Below, in pieces: positions 47,179-58,132 of a stretch of 64,000 nt of DNA (position 1 is the first letter of the stretch; the number at the start of each line of letters is the position of its first letter). Source of the DNA: Cerioporus squamosus (lineage: Eukaryota; Basidiomycota; Agaricomycetes; Polyporales; Polyporaceae); the NCBI GenBank assembly GCA_022592435.1, contig JABYQS010000065.1:124001-188000 (forward strand), in the 5' to 3' direction. The notes under the pieces are model-generated. The model worked only from the letters and a program-made list of their open reading frames with translations. It was not told the DNA's origin and did not search any database. The position numbers and the translations under genes were made by a program.

Positions 47179-47477
47179 ATCAGCATCATCACTCCGCCGA
47201 AAGTGAGCTTGGCCGTTCTTATCTGACACGATGTGCTCATGGGCTGACTGGGCATCAGGTCACCCTAGGCATTCTCGAGAAAGCCAGGGAACTCGGAGTC
47301 CCTGCGCTGTGGCTCCAACCGGGCGCCGAGGATGCGACCGTCATATCCTATGTCAAGGAGAACGGCCTCGAGGACAAGGTCATATACGGTGGACCCTGCA
47401 TCCTTGTTGAGGGTGATGGTATCATCCGGAGCCTTCTATAGCCTGGCGTCGGCGGTACCCGCGAACCCCTTGTCGTA

Positions 47478-47733
47478 GCCTTATCGATCGCAGGATGGAA
47501 CTGTGTCGTTCTGGAAAACATATCGCGCCTGTGGCAGTGTTGTCCCGATGGGCGGCCCAGTCACCCATACATATGTGCAAATGTTTACGTTGCAGAAAGG
47601 CCCGCCGAACAAGCAGCTGTTCAACGATGTTGTTTGGCAGTGAGTGGCTAAGCGTGCGGTTGTGCTCGTAGACTGACGCTTCTTCAACAGTGACAATGCA
47701 GCCATCAAGATGCGTCGCGTCTTTGATACTTAA
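47478..47733 (+). pseudogene. Short coding-like remnant of unknown family
   Basis: A plus-strand frame reads SFWKTYRACGSVVPMGG, then TYVQMFTLQKGPPNKQLF. It crosses a possible 50-nt intron (donor near 47640, acceptor near 47694) and ends AIKMRRVFDT with a TAA at 47731-47733. The intron-to-end segment is repeated in diverged form at about 48348-48440. There is no clear start and no family was recognised. It may be the last exons of a lost gene. Confidence 0.4.
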
Positions 47734-47739
47734 AGTGAT

Positions 47740-48330
47740 ATTGGCTCTCGTGGCCATACCTCAGTACTGGCATCCTCGCCGCTCCGGCTCTCGTGCATCG
47801 CTAGCCTCTCATAGTACGTCATTTTGTCCTGCGCCATAGCGTCCAAACCTCGTTGCCTCTCCGCTGTCTCAAGCTCGAGCGTCATCTCAACCCGCTACAC
47901 TTAGGCTTGCCTTCTCTGCCTACCTGCTGCAGCATCTCTGACGTCTCCGCTGCCGATCTTGATCTCACACTCGTCGACGGCACCCATGAGTCGGAGTCTT
48001 GCAAATTGCGACTTCGAAACAAAAGACGCCCGCCGCATTTAGCGGTCGCCTTACTATCTCCGCGACGCGCTCGGCATGTTGCACTTCGAGAGCCTCGAGG
48101 GTTGCATATGGCCTGAGCTTAACGAGTATGTGGACGACAGGACGGAGGCGTGATACATGGATGCGGACAAGATGCGAGGCAGGATTTTCTCTGGGCGCGA
48201 GGATATGCCTGAAACCCCATTCGAGCCGACTGAGGACTCGGAGAGGTGAGATTGCGGGTCCACCCATGCACATGTTCAGAAGCTTTGTCCTGAGAGCCAT
48301 CTTCACTGAGAACGATCAGACCTAGCTGTG
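47740..48330 (+). pseudogene. Degenerate copy of the adjacent 393-residue gene
   Basis: This stretch aligns with the 3' half of the gene at 48619-49915: ADLDLTLVDGTHES here against ADLDLTLVDDADES there, then HFESLEGCIWPELNEYV against HFESLEGCFWPELNEFV, and GREDMPETPFEPTEDSE against GREDVPDSPFEPTDDSE. Frame changes, an early TGA after the HFESL block and a missing N-terminal half show that this copy is dead. It arose by local duplication. Confidence 0.75.
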
Positions 48331-48618
48331 ATTGTCCGATGATGAACAGTGGGTAGGCGTGCGGTTTAGAGTCTGACGCTTCTTTCGCAGCATATAACAG
48401 CGGCTGACGGCTACGTCAGCCATCAAGATACGTAGCATGCATGGTACACCAAGTACAATGGTCTGGACCGGCCCTAACACAACGATGGGCTGCTACCAGG
48501 CTGACATGTCGGGCTCAAGTTGCGGGCCAGCCTCCAAACAGCTCCACAAGTTCGCCCTCGCCTGCGGACCGTCTCCATCGAACTTGCCTTCGTACGACCA
48601 CAATCGTATCTACTCATC

Positions 48619-49915
48619 ATGGAGTACACTATCATCCTCATCGTTGCCTTCCTCTTCACCACCTGGGCCATCTCCGAAGTCCAGCTCGACAGCATTCTGC
48701 TCCTCCTGATCGACCGCCTGGTCTCTGTCTTCGGCCTTCGCTCGGCCTGCCTCAAACTCACCCGGTAAGCGCAACATCTTCTCCTATGACCTTGCCTGAT
48801 GCTGACATACTTCCTGCGTAGCATCGCCATTGGCACCGAGACACTGACACATGTCTTGTCCAGCGTCAGGCTCCTGGCTGGAGATGACTTCCACTTCAAC
48901 ATTCATCGCGCACCAACCCAACTCGATCTTCTCTTAGTCGTCCTCTTCCTCGTTAGCTCCGGCTCTATGTGCTACTTGGTATGTAGTTCCTCCAGTGAAT
49001 ACGCTTGAACCGGGGCTCAGACTGAAGTTCGGACAGAATGTCCTTATCCAGGACGATGATACTGGAATCGCAAAGCCCGCTGCGAACATTCTGGACGACT
49101 TCTTCGAGTCCGTCAGTACCCGCTCCCAGCTGCCGAAGTACATCTCGTACAGTTTCACCCCACTTATGGTCGAGGATTCCCTCTGGGATTCGCCCGCCCA
49201 GTGGACGAATCCTCACGATGGCATCTTCGAGTACCCCCTGACCTCGACGCCCGCCCGCAAGCGTGCGCCTGTGATTCCCGCTCCGGCCTGCTCTACAAGA
49301 AACATTTCCACCGATTTTTGTGTCTCGTGGCTCAGTGCTGGCGTTCTCCGGTGCACTACTCGCCTCTCGTCGGCCATTCGATCCTGGACCGTAGCGTCCA
49401 ATGAGGCTCGTTGCCTCTCCGCGATCTCGAGCGTCACCTCTAAGGCCGCGCCACTCTCATCGCTGGCCACCTACTGCAGCCTCTCTGACGACTCCGCCGC
49501 CGACCTTGACCTCACTCTCGTCGACGACGCTGACGAGTCTTGCGACGTCGAGGCAGAAGAGTCCCGCCGTGTCTTCGGCATCATCGTACCCGCGGAGCGC
49601 TGGCAACCCAAGACCTTCACTCTCGCGGACCTAGAAATCGACGACGGGAGCTATCTCCGCGACGCGCTCGGCCTGTCGCACTTCGAGAGCCTGGAGGGCT
49701 GCTTCTGGCCGGAGCTCAACGAGTTTGTCGAGCCCCGCGCGGACGGCAAGCGGGAGATATGGTATACGGACGCGGACGAGATGCGAGGGTGGATCTTCCC
49801 TGGGCGCGAGGATGTGCCTGACTCTCCATTCGAACCGACTGATGACTCGGAGAGTTGGGATTGCAGGAATGTGTTTGTCTTCGCCTCGGTCTCGGAGATG
49901 GTTCGGGTTGTGTAG
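48619..49915 (+). CDS. Uncharacterised protein with two N-terminal hydrophobic segments
   Basis: Three exons (48619-48764, 48822-48978, 49037-49915) join in frame to 393 residues. It starts MEYTIILIVAFLFTTWAI, a hydrophobic segment that could be a signal anchor. A second hydrophobic stretch (LDLLLVVLFLVSSGSMCYL) lies at about 80-100. The rest is soluble-looking and acidic, with PLMVEDSLWDSPAQWTNP, a Cys/Ser-rich part, ADLDLTLVDDADESCDV, WQPKTFTLADLEIDDGSYL and a C-terminal segment rich in Trp, Asp and Glu. I do not recognise a family. It could be a type II or two-pass membrane protein. A decayed partial copy lies just upstream, so this locus has duplicated. A species-restricted gene is likely, but that is inference. 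Confidence 0.6.
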
Positions 49916-50537
49916 GAAGCCGTTATTGGTCCTGCGTTCTTGCTTGGTCTCATCTCATATCTCTTGTTTCCGTGTCATACTTTCCGTCTCGGACATCCGA
50001 TGTTTCTGATATGTCATATTTTGGGCATCTTATTTTGGGCTCATGCAAGTATTCATCCATGCGAATAACTTATTGCGATCATTTTGACGTTGACACGCCG
50101 AAGTGGGCAACTACGCCAATGACCGTGCTATTCAAGCGGCATACCATATCGGAGGCAAAGGCGCGATTCATACTGCTATGCACCACAGGGCGGCCATCGC
50201 GATCCAACGGACCCGGGACGAAGCACGTAACATGCACAGACAAACTCGACAAGCCAGCATACAAAGCGTTGACATCACAGAGCGGAAGACACAGAGACCG
50301 GGGCTATCTGGAGAACGAGTCCGTTGCAGAGGTACTACGAATACACGAGGGTATAACGTACGCGATAGCGAAGGTATCATGGGCTTCAGTAGGTCCTGAG
50401 AGCACGAACCACGACGCAAGCGATAGCTAGCAATACACGAAGTCCACATCCGAATACACGAGACCGTCCTATCGGGAAAAGAGAGCAGCAAATCATAATG
50501 ACGGAGGGTATGGTGAACGCATGGTTCGGCCGACGGT
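49916..50537. other. Convergent spacer, AT-richer
   Basis: About 620 bases between two uncharacterised genes, with a duplicated TATTTTGGGC-like motif near 50018-50040. No coding exon is supported. Confidence 0.5.
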
Positions 50538-51641
50538 CTAAGCACGGACAATGACCCCAATGCTCGGTTGCAGACTGCCCTTGGAGGCATGCTGCACGTC
50601 AATCAGAACCAGGTCGTCCAGAGTCAACTCACGGCCTCCATGGCTGAGCGGACCAATGGGATACTTGCTTGGGTCACGAGTCTCAGCCTGATACATCGAT
50701 CCCAAAGAGGACAACTATCAGGATTGCCTATCCAATAATCATGAGAAGACGGACGTACCAGGAACTTGTCTATCACTGATGCGACGCTGTGCGCGAGCTT
50801 CGAGCGTGTGGGCGGCAGGGTGTGAGCCTGGATGTGACGGAGAACATTGACCTGACGGCTGTGTGTACCATACCCACTGAACTACAGAACAAGAGTCTTC
50901 CTAAACAAGCTTTCGAAAACCACAGCAATTGACTCACGCAGAGAACGATGGCGAGCTTCTGCGGAGTTTGGAAGCTTTCGGGCCACGCTACGCATTCCGG
51001 CGCCGCGAGAGAGCGGAAGTCGTTGTTGAGAGCATCGCGGAGCCTGATTCGTTGGCACGCGATATCAGGCAGGTGATAATCCGAAGTCAGCCCACGGGCG
51101 TATACAGTTTGCTCGAGCACCTATTTGAACCAGCCGATCAGGAATCATTGCTATCCGTACGCAATCTGCCACCTACCTCGATGCGGTGCCCGGAGTACAC
51201 ATCCGAAGCCTGCGCTGACGAATGAGATGCATGTGTACTTGCTTCTGCGATCTGCGAAGCAAGGGCGAACTGTGGTTGCGGAAGTACCTATTCACACAAA
51301 GAACGGGTTAATATCCGTCCGTGCAGAGCCGCAGACACGAATGTACGTACCGTGGGCATCGGGTGGCTGATAAGCGTGGCGGGTCCATATACAAGCGGAT
51401 CGACGGTCGCTCCACGTACCCCCGGGCGAGAGTAAGTCGGGATTGAAAGAGGATCAAATACGCGCCACTGGACGTTCCCGATGGCGTCCAGGAGCTGCCA
51501 TGTGCCACTGCGCTATTGACGCATTCGTCAGGCAGTATGATACCGGGATGTCCACAAAGAACATACCTCGTCATAGAAGAACGGGAACCCCGGGTCAGGG
51601 GAAGCACCATTGGAGGACGGCAGGTGGGACTCCCCAGGCAT
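50538..51641 (-). CDS. Uncharacterised six-exon gene
   Basis: Six exons (51641-51567, 51512-51351, 51287-51177, 51120-50938, 50881-50759, 50687-50538) are all in phase 0, and every intron is GT-AG and 48-71 nt. The product is 267 residues. It begins MPGESHLPSSNGASPDPGF, continues GTWQLLDAIGNVQWRVFDPL and ATLISHPMPT, and has a helical-looking middle (ALASQIAEASTHAS, then ARGLTSDYHLPDIACQRIRL). It ends LTLDDLVLIDVQHASKGSL before a TAG at 50538-50540. It has no signal peptide, membrane segment or known catalytic motif. I do not recognise a family. The perfect phase pattern over five introns is strong evidence that this is a working gene. A TATAAGTA box lies about 85 bases upstream of the start. 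Confidence 0.7.
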
Positions 51642-54600
51642 GAACAGAGGTGGCGAGTAGAAGACGGTAGGTGAAGCGGGAGGACGACGATATCTTTGCT
51701 ATGCGTGGTGTTGTACTTATACCTTGCAGGTCTCATTTCGCCGTACGCGGCACGTGCGACGGGCTGAACCGGCGAGGTCGACTTGTACCTGGGTGATTCA
51801 TCCACGCCCTTGCTCGACATACGGCTACGAGCAGTGAGACCCCTTGACTGCGGCTCGACAGAATGGGAGATGTGCTTACTGACATCTCCTGCACTGCATC
51901 TACCACTGAATCATCGCGGATACATACGAGGACGTCGCGAGTCCACCTGCCCGAGCATGCCTGAAGCGATCCATGAGTTCCGCAGACGTATCGGTACCGC
52001 CATACGTTGTCGATTGTATATGTTCGCATACCAGTGGATTGCTTTCGTGCCTTGGGAAGCGTACCGCCGGTCAGGAAGCACTCGCACCTCGACGGAGGGA
52101 TGGATGCAACAGGCTATTTTCATGGCCTCACATATTCTGGTTGGTGAACCCGGAGGAATGGTTGGCGTAGGGAATAGGAGGTCTGATTCTCTCGACCTGC
52201 CGCATCTTCCGACGTGTGGCCTAGCGTGCGAAACGGCTCAGATCTGAGAAACAGCAGCGGGATCAAGCTCGAGTCCCCCGCCTTCCGACATGCGGTTATA
52301 GCTCAAGTTACGGAGCTGCGCTCTGCACTGTAACCGCCCAACTGGTGAGCACCGCCCGCAGCTCCTCCGTCTCCTTGCGAATTTGCCACGAACCTGTCCA
52401 CCCTTCACGCGCCCGAGTATGTGGGAGTACAGGAGGATGTCGAGATGACCCAACGCAGGTCATATCTGACTGCTTTCCTCCGTATCGGCAAAATATGCGT
52501 TCCAGAAAGGGGTAAGTAGATCGAGGAGAAGCTATGACTGCAGTGAGAGGACTCAGCCTCTGCGGGCGCGACAAGACCAAAGCGCTCCCAGCCGGATGGA
52601 TCATCCGGCCGACGCTGTGTGACGGAGGCGACATCCTGGGGTGGAACCTGGCCCCACCGCGGAAAAATTGAACTCGCCTAGGAGCCTTCGAGTCTGTACG
52701 TGGTACGTGGATGCCTCGTGGTTGAGGGCCGAGGCGTTGTCCAGGTGATTGACAGCCTGCGGTGTTCCCCTAGAAAACATAAGGGCGCTGGACGAATCGT
52801 AACACGAAGCTAGACTGACCAGGTCTTGTCCAGGACTGCACATAATGATTGGCTGAAGGGAAGACTCCGAGTGCGGGACGTTTCCGGAGTCGAAGGTCGT
52901 TGAAGACGAATCGCGGAAAAACTGCGCAGCGGAAGGTTCGAACCTAGTGCCTTGGAGCGCTCCCAGCGCTAGCTCTTCCGTACTTCCCCGCCACTATCCC
53001 GGACGACCCCTCCTAACCACAGCAATACTCTACTCCGTCCTCCGCGCATCCACGGGTGTATCGCAACCCCGAACGACGACCGCCATCAATCACAAGATCG
53101 CAGGTCTCAATTGCGACGTAGCTCCCTTCCTCGATACCAGGGACAGAATGGACGTAGGAATAAATCCCGTTGACGCCGCTTCGAAATCCGCACCGGCTTC
53201 AATCTCACCCGAGAAGCTGCGATAACAAACTCCGTCAAGTTATGCCATGGTCTGCATCCGTCTGGGCGGACTCGGTGCCGCGACGGAGGCACAGAAGCCA
53301 GGGCAGTTTGAACGTCACGTATTCCTGCCAGTACTACGGAGTCCCGGGCATCCGTATTATCGTCAATACCATTGGATAACCTATGCGGAAGCACTCAAAG
53401 CTTACTGTTCGCTCACGGTGGTATCGACAATTGACCATACCAACATTGTGATTCAGGTCGTCCTACCTCAGGTTGTTTTCTCTCTTGTTTTCTATGTGTG
53501 CGTCATGATCCATGTCTTCACTCCGACGTCGTCTGCGTTGACTTACGTGAAGGCTACGTTTATCAAGCCTTCATGATAATACCTACCTGGGTGTTATACT
53601 CGCGCCAGCGCCGCCCTGGAGAAGTGCAACGGATGCTCAGCGGCGGATCCCGGACATCGGGCTCCGGCTTCAATGCAGAGCTCTCGATGGTGTACCGAAG
53701 TCAGTCATCGCCCAAGAAAAGAGCGCCTTCACAGGCCTCTCACTTCATTTCGGACAGATTCATGCGTCGTCCTTGTGCCACTGGATGTCCTTCGATGACG
53801 GGGAAGGTATGTGTTCAGGCAGCTGTCGAACAAACTCGCTAACGGCTTAATTTCGTCCCGCCAGGCCCTCGTGTCGCGCTTCTGTTTCCTCAGTCTGAAC
53901 GCGTCTATCTCCGTATCGACCCCCCGAACCATGTGTAGCATGACGACAGTCTTGCTCATGTGTCCCCCCCCCCCCGGGAAGTGCCTGTTGCTCGTTCCCC
54001 TTGTCTGGTGCGTCGTTTCCATGTCCGAGCCTCGCCGGGCGTTCCTATACGCGCCTTGTGCACGTTAGTCGTCTTTTCAGAATTCTGGACCTGAGTCATG
54101 AGGATTATACCGTCCCGATGGTGTCGGAGGGCACCGCCTGCTACAGCAGTTTCTTCGAGAACTCCTCGCACTGACGAACAAGCCAATGGTAGCTTGAGCG
54201 CGGTGAGAAGGTGCTGCATAGAAGAATTCGGTGTTGTGAGCGGTGCCTTCCATGCACTCGCATAACCGACGGCAACGGTAGAGTGAATCGGCGGGAACAT
54301 AAGTTCCGGTCGGTTCGTGTCGTGAATTTGGGCGCGGGCGACGCAGCTGTGCGGTTGAGGCTTCATGCTGCAGCGCCTGTATAACTTTCCCTTGCCAACA
54401 ATATAACGTCAGGGACAGAGAAGGCTCGGCTGCTGAGTCAGACTCCGTGCCAACGGAGGATGAGTGTGCTTGTGCTTGCACGACAAGTGTGGGCCACCTC
54501 ATTCCCGCTGGGTCTAGTAGCCTGATAGAAAGACCGGCGGGTCCCTATGTGTTTGTGCTAGTTCGTTATCGAGATCCTTACTACGATTAACCATACTCAA

Positions 54601-55859
54601 GTGCCCAGGTGTATCAATTATCTATCACTCAGCTCGCCGTGAGCGGTTCTCTCAAACGCCTCGCACTGGCACGATGGAGGAGGGAGTCAGAGCGTCACGG
54701 TCTTGAGAATCGCTCGCGCTCGATGCTATCTCTGAAACAATGCATGGAAGATGACGTATAATCCGCGCCTTGAGTGACCTCTTCGGGCTTTGTATGGCGC
54801 CTTAAAACGAGGATTCACGACGCTTTGTAGAAATAACGTCCAGGACATGTACCGCCGATGCGCTTCGCTGACCGACCGACACCATTCCACTGTCTTCTGG
54901 GACTCTCTACCGTAGCACAAGGTCAAGAACTGCCAGACATGCATGGTGACGTATTGACCTGTACCTCAGGTTCACCCGTGCAATCTTTAAAGATGGAAGG
55001 TCTTCTGCAGTCGGACTCAATAACTCAGGCGGGACTGCCGGGTACATCCGTCTTTCCTTACACACACTGCATGTCGTGTCGTGTGAGTCTCTCGACACCA
55101 GTATCGGCGGAGTAGTATCACTGAGTCTTCCCGCTTCCGCGCAATTTAGGCCACCGGACGTAATTCAACACTTCCGCCGCATGGGCACTGTCTTCCACTG
55201 CAAACCCAATCGCAATACGAAGGGTCGACGTGACCGAGAGTGGACTGGAAGACCCTTATCGCGTGCGACAGGACGTGTTCTCCCGCGGGTCTGTAGGGTC
55301 TCCCCCATGCCAACACCAACGTGCATGACGAAGCCCCTGGGCATTCCGGCGTCAGTATGGAAGGACACCTGACGTCGTATGTCATAGTCATTTAAGCTGA
55401 CGCGTTAAGAGGCTCAAGCCGTCTGATGAGAGTAATCCTGCGGCATCGTCCATAGTGTTTCAAGTCGTACTGTGCGAAGACAACACAAAGGGAATGTGCG
55501 GACAACCTGCCAGACCTGGGTGCTACATTGTCACCTTCAAGCCACGAATAGCGAGCCCACACGAGTGAGTATATCGCTGTGTGCACTGCATGACTTGCAC
55601 CGTTGTGCTGCACCGCTCGTTAGGCGCCCTTCAGGCTTCCGGCATGATCATTTCATCATAGGGCTGCCAAGAACACCCACGGCCGGGCATAGAAAGGAGC
55701 ATATCGCACCTTCGACGCAGGGAAGCATCTGTCCGTCCGTTGTTCTCTCGCGCTTGACCGGTCGTGAAGAGGAAACGCTGGGAGAGGGCAGGCGCAACTT
55801 TTTCCCTGACAGATTATCAATTGCTACAAACGGAGATTCTTGCGTACGTACATGTATGG
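51642..55859. other. 4.2-kb stretch without a supportable gene
   Basis: Apart from the promoter of the minus-strand gene (TATAAGTA near 51715-51722), only short overlapping frames on both strands are seen, none with family resemblance or a credible splice pattern. GC content stays near that of the genes. It may hold decayed or RNA genes that I cannot identify. Confidence 0.5.
53964..53975 (+). repeat. Run of twelve C
   Basis: A homopolymer of 12 C, the longest seen in this window, in non-genic sequence. Its length may be uncertain in the assembly. Confidence 0.8.
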
Positions 55860-57038
55860 CTACCAATCGCAAGCCTCGACGACCAGCTTCGCAATCTTCT
55901 CCAGCCCCTGGCTGTCGACCTCATCAAATCCGGCCAACGCCAGGCAATCAAGGTCCAAGACGCCAACCGCCCGCGCCGACTCCTCATTGGGCAGCGTCAG
56001 GAGCAGCGGGCAAACGACTTCGCTCTTCGTCTCGCCGTCACACGCGATGTGTCCCGGATACGCGTCTACGTCTTTGACAAGCAAGGTCTTCTTCTGGCAA
56101 CATGCATCCGCGCACACGCCGCGCGCCTTTCCGGGCGAGACGTGGATCAACTGACACGCTGGTTTGCCGCAGAAGGGTCCGAGTAGAAGGCGCTCTGGCT
56201 GTGACGCTTGCGTCTCGGTTGGGGGAGTGAGCTTTGGGGCAGGGAAGAGGTCGGCATGGACGTAGAAGCCTAGAAGGACGGCGGGTGTGAGTAGTGAAGT
56301 CGATTGAGCTTGTCGAGCAGCATGCGGCAATGGACTTGATGCTGCGCGCCCACGAGTACTATAGGATAGGTAGACAGTCCCATCTGACATCGAGTCCATA
56401 AGCGGTGTCGCCGCGGGAAGCCCGACGTCGTGAGCAGCTGTGACGGACGCCGCTCTCGGGCTCAGCGTGTCGACCATCGCGCCGCGCCGCTCACAACGGG
56501 GCTATAAGTAAATGAGACCTCATACGCATGTGAGCCAGCGTCGCATATACAGGATAGGACGACACCGCATTGGTACGGAACCCCCCAGCGTGTTGCTGTA
56601 GAGGTGTCCTAGAAGACCTGTGAGAAAATTTCCCGGAATGCTACATTCCGCTTGGCTAAGCGCTCCCGCGAGCGAACAACCGGGGCCCTAAGGAAGAGCT
56701 CGTCCTGTCCTCTGCTTTTCCATTCCGAGCTGTGGCGACACAGACTGTATAGGTGGGTGGACAGTGGTACGCACCACACCAATTGACCATGCGGTCGCCG
56801 TTTCCAAACTCCGGGAAGGCGAGAAGCGAGTTGTAGATCAAGGATGATGCGTTGGCGAGGTTGGTGACCTGGGCAGCGCACGTTAGAAACTCAGCGAGTC
56901 CCGGACAACGGTACACAAGCGCAAACACACCCAATCTCGTTGCCCAGCCAAGAGATAGCTAAGCTGTTCGTGGACGTGGCCCCAGAACGCCTTTTTGTCG
57001 ATCCCCGACGGGATCATCGCGGAGTCTGCGTGCGGCAT
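55860..57038 (-). CDS. Free methionine-(R)-sulfoxide reductase (GAF domain)
   Basis: Three exons (57038-56931, 56868-56775, 56269-55860) give 203 residues. The enzyme reduces free L-methionine-R-sulfoxide to methionine in the cytosol, using thioredoxin. The start MPHADSAMIPSGIDKKAFW is typical of fungal fRMsr. It continues ASSLIYNSLLAF, NWCGFYVHADLFP, LLLGPFCGKPACQLI, GVCADACCQKKTLLVKDVDA and YPGHIACDGETKSEVV. The three conserved family cysteines are visible: in GKPAC, GVC and HIAC, the last being catalytic. The second intron, 505 nt (56270-56774), is far longer than the others in this window. It must be removed, because it splits the conserved WCGFY motif at phase 1. Confidence 0.88.
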
Positions 57039-57271
57039 GGTCTCTGGAGGGTGCTGCGGCCAGAACAGATGGTTTGTGGTTTTGCGGAAGTGCGAAGTCC
57101 ATGCATGCTCGGGCTCTCGGACTTGGTCAGCCGGAGCGCGCAAACACTGCACCAGATGGGCCCAGATAAGATAAGAGAACCGGACTGATCAGTGTGCGAT
57201 CGGCGGATCTCTCCTTTACAGCCTCTTGCCAGCAGGCTCTCTCCTGCTCACATCCACCTTCATCGATCCAA
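57039..57271. promoter_or_regulatory. 233-bp divergent promoter of fRMsr and GLTP
   Basis: Only 233 bases separate the two divergent start codons, so the promoters share this interval. No TATA box was recognised. Confidence 0.55.
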
Positions 57272-58132
57272 ATGGCCCCATTCTTCGAGACCGTTAAGGT
57301 GAGAACGAGATGTGATGTCGACCGTGGATATGTGGTTGAGCCGTTCTAGTCTTTCGCGGACGTTCCCATCACAGACGCTGGCGTCGACACACTCGCATTC
57401 CTTGAAGCTGCCCAAGGCGTCGTGGCACTGTTTGGTACGGGATTCGGATGGATGTCGCTCTCGCGCCGACTAATGTCCGCAATAGAACTCCTTGGATCTG
57501 CTGCTTTCACTCCTGTCCAGAACGACCTGAAGGGCAACATCGCTGTAGGTTGACGCTCCTTCGATAGGCATGGGAACGGGAACCGTGTGTTGATCTGTCC
57601 CCACAGAAAGTCCGCGCCCGCTACGATGCCGCTCCTGCTCAGTCGACCACTCTCGAGCTGTTGGTGACCAACGAGAAGGGCGAGAAGAAGCGTACCGCGA
57701 CCGAGGGCTTGCTGTGGCTCCTCCGTGGGCTTTCGTTCACGTGCAAGGCTCTCCTCGCGGCCCAGGCGAACCCAACCCAGGAGCTCTCCACCGCCTTCAC
57801 CAACTCGTACGATGTCACGCTCAAGAAGTACCACAACTTCATCGTCAAGGGGGTCTTCTCAGTCAGTCCCCGTTTGGCTTCATGCAGGCTCTGGCCATGT
57901 GCTTGCGGTCGCTAATCACTGCGTCGGCTGCTGTGCATTGCAGGTCGCGATGAAGGCGTGCCCGTACCGTGCCGATCTCTACTCGAAGCTCGCTGCAGAT
58001 CCCGCCGGCGGCCCTCCCGTCCCGGCCGACAAGCTCAACGAGGAGCTCAACAAGTGGCTCGAGGCTCTCGACAACATCGTGAAGCGCATGGAAAAGTTCT
58101 ACGAGGAGGGCGGACACAACAAGGGCTTCTGA
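57272..58132 (+). CDS. Glycolipid transfer protein (GLTP/HET-C2 family)
   Basis: Five exons (57272-57298, 57350-57434, 57486-57544, 57607-57861, 57944-58132) give 204 residues, the usual length of the family. The soluble all-helical protein moves glycosphingolipids between membranes. The ligand-binding residues of the family are all present: Asp, Asn and Lys in the DLKGNIAKVRARYD helix, Trp in LLWLLRGLSF, and His in YHNFIVKGVF. The start MAPFFETVK and the first helix (GVDTLAFLEAAQGVVALF) fit other fungal members. The fungal relative HET-C2 affects heterokaryon incompatibility in Podospora; no such role can be read here. Confidence 0.93.

Larger units (their letters stand above)
33054..47441 (+). 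pseudogene. CoA-binding-domain protein gene split by a nested transposon insertion
   Basis: Host exons are 33054-33149, 33206-33256, 33309-33380, then after the 13.8-kb insertion 47179-47202 and 47259-47441. With the insertion and one CCTCC copy ignored, the reading frame is open for about 141 residues. The N-terminal part has the Rossmann start YAVVGASKDRSKFGTKVLKW and VTPVHP. The part after the insertion has ELGVPALWLQPGAED and a terminal Gly-Pro-Cys region, matching small YccU-type CoA-binding proteins. All splice sites are intact and no other defect is seen. The allele is therefore probably recently broken, since the insertion lies in an exon and its LTRs are identical. The other nucleus of a dikaryon may carry an intact allele. 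Biochemical function of this family is poorly known. Confidence 0.85.

Noticed and set aside
51783..52247. 154-codon plus-strand frame
   Set aside because: No family resemblance, no splice context, and it starts within the upstream region of the minus-strand gene.
52934..52945. Palindrome AGGTTCGAACCT, like a tRNA T-arm
   Set aside because: The flanks do not form a five-base T stem, and no acceptor, D or anticodon arm fits on either strand.
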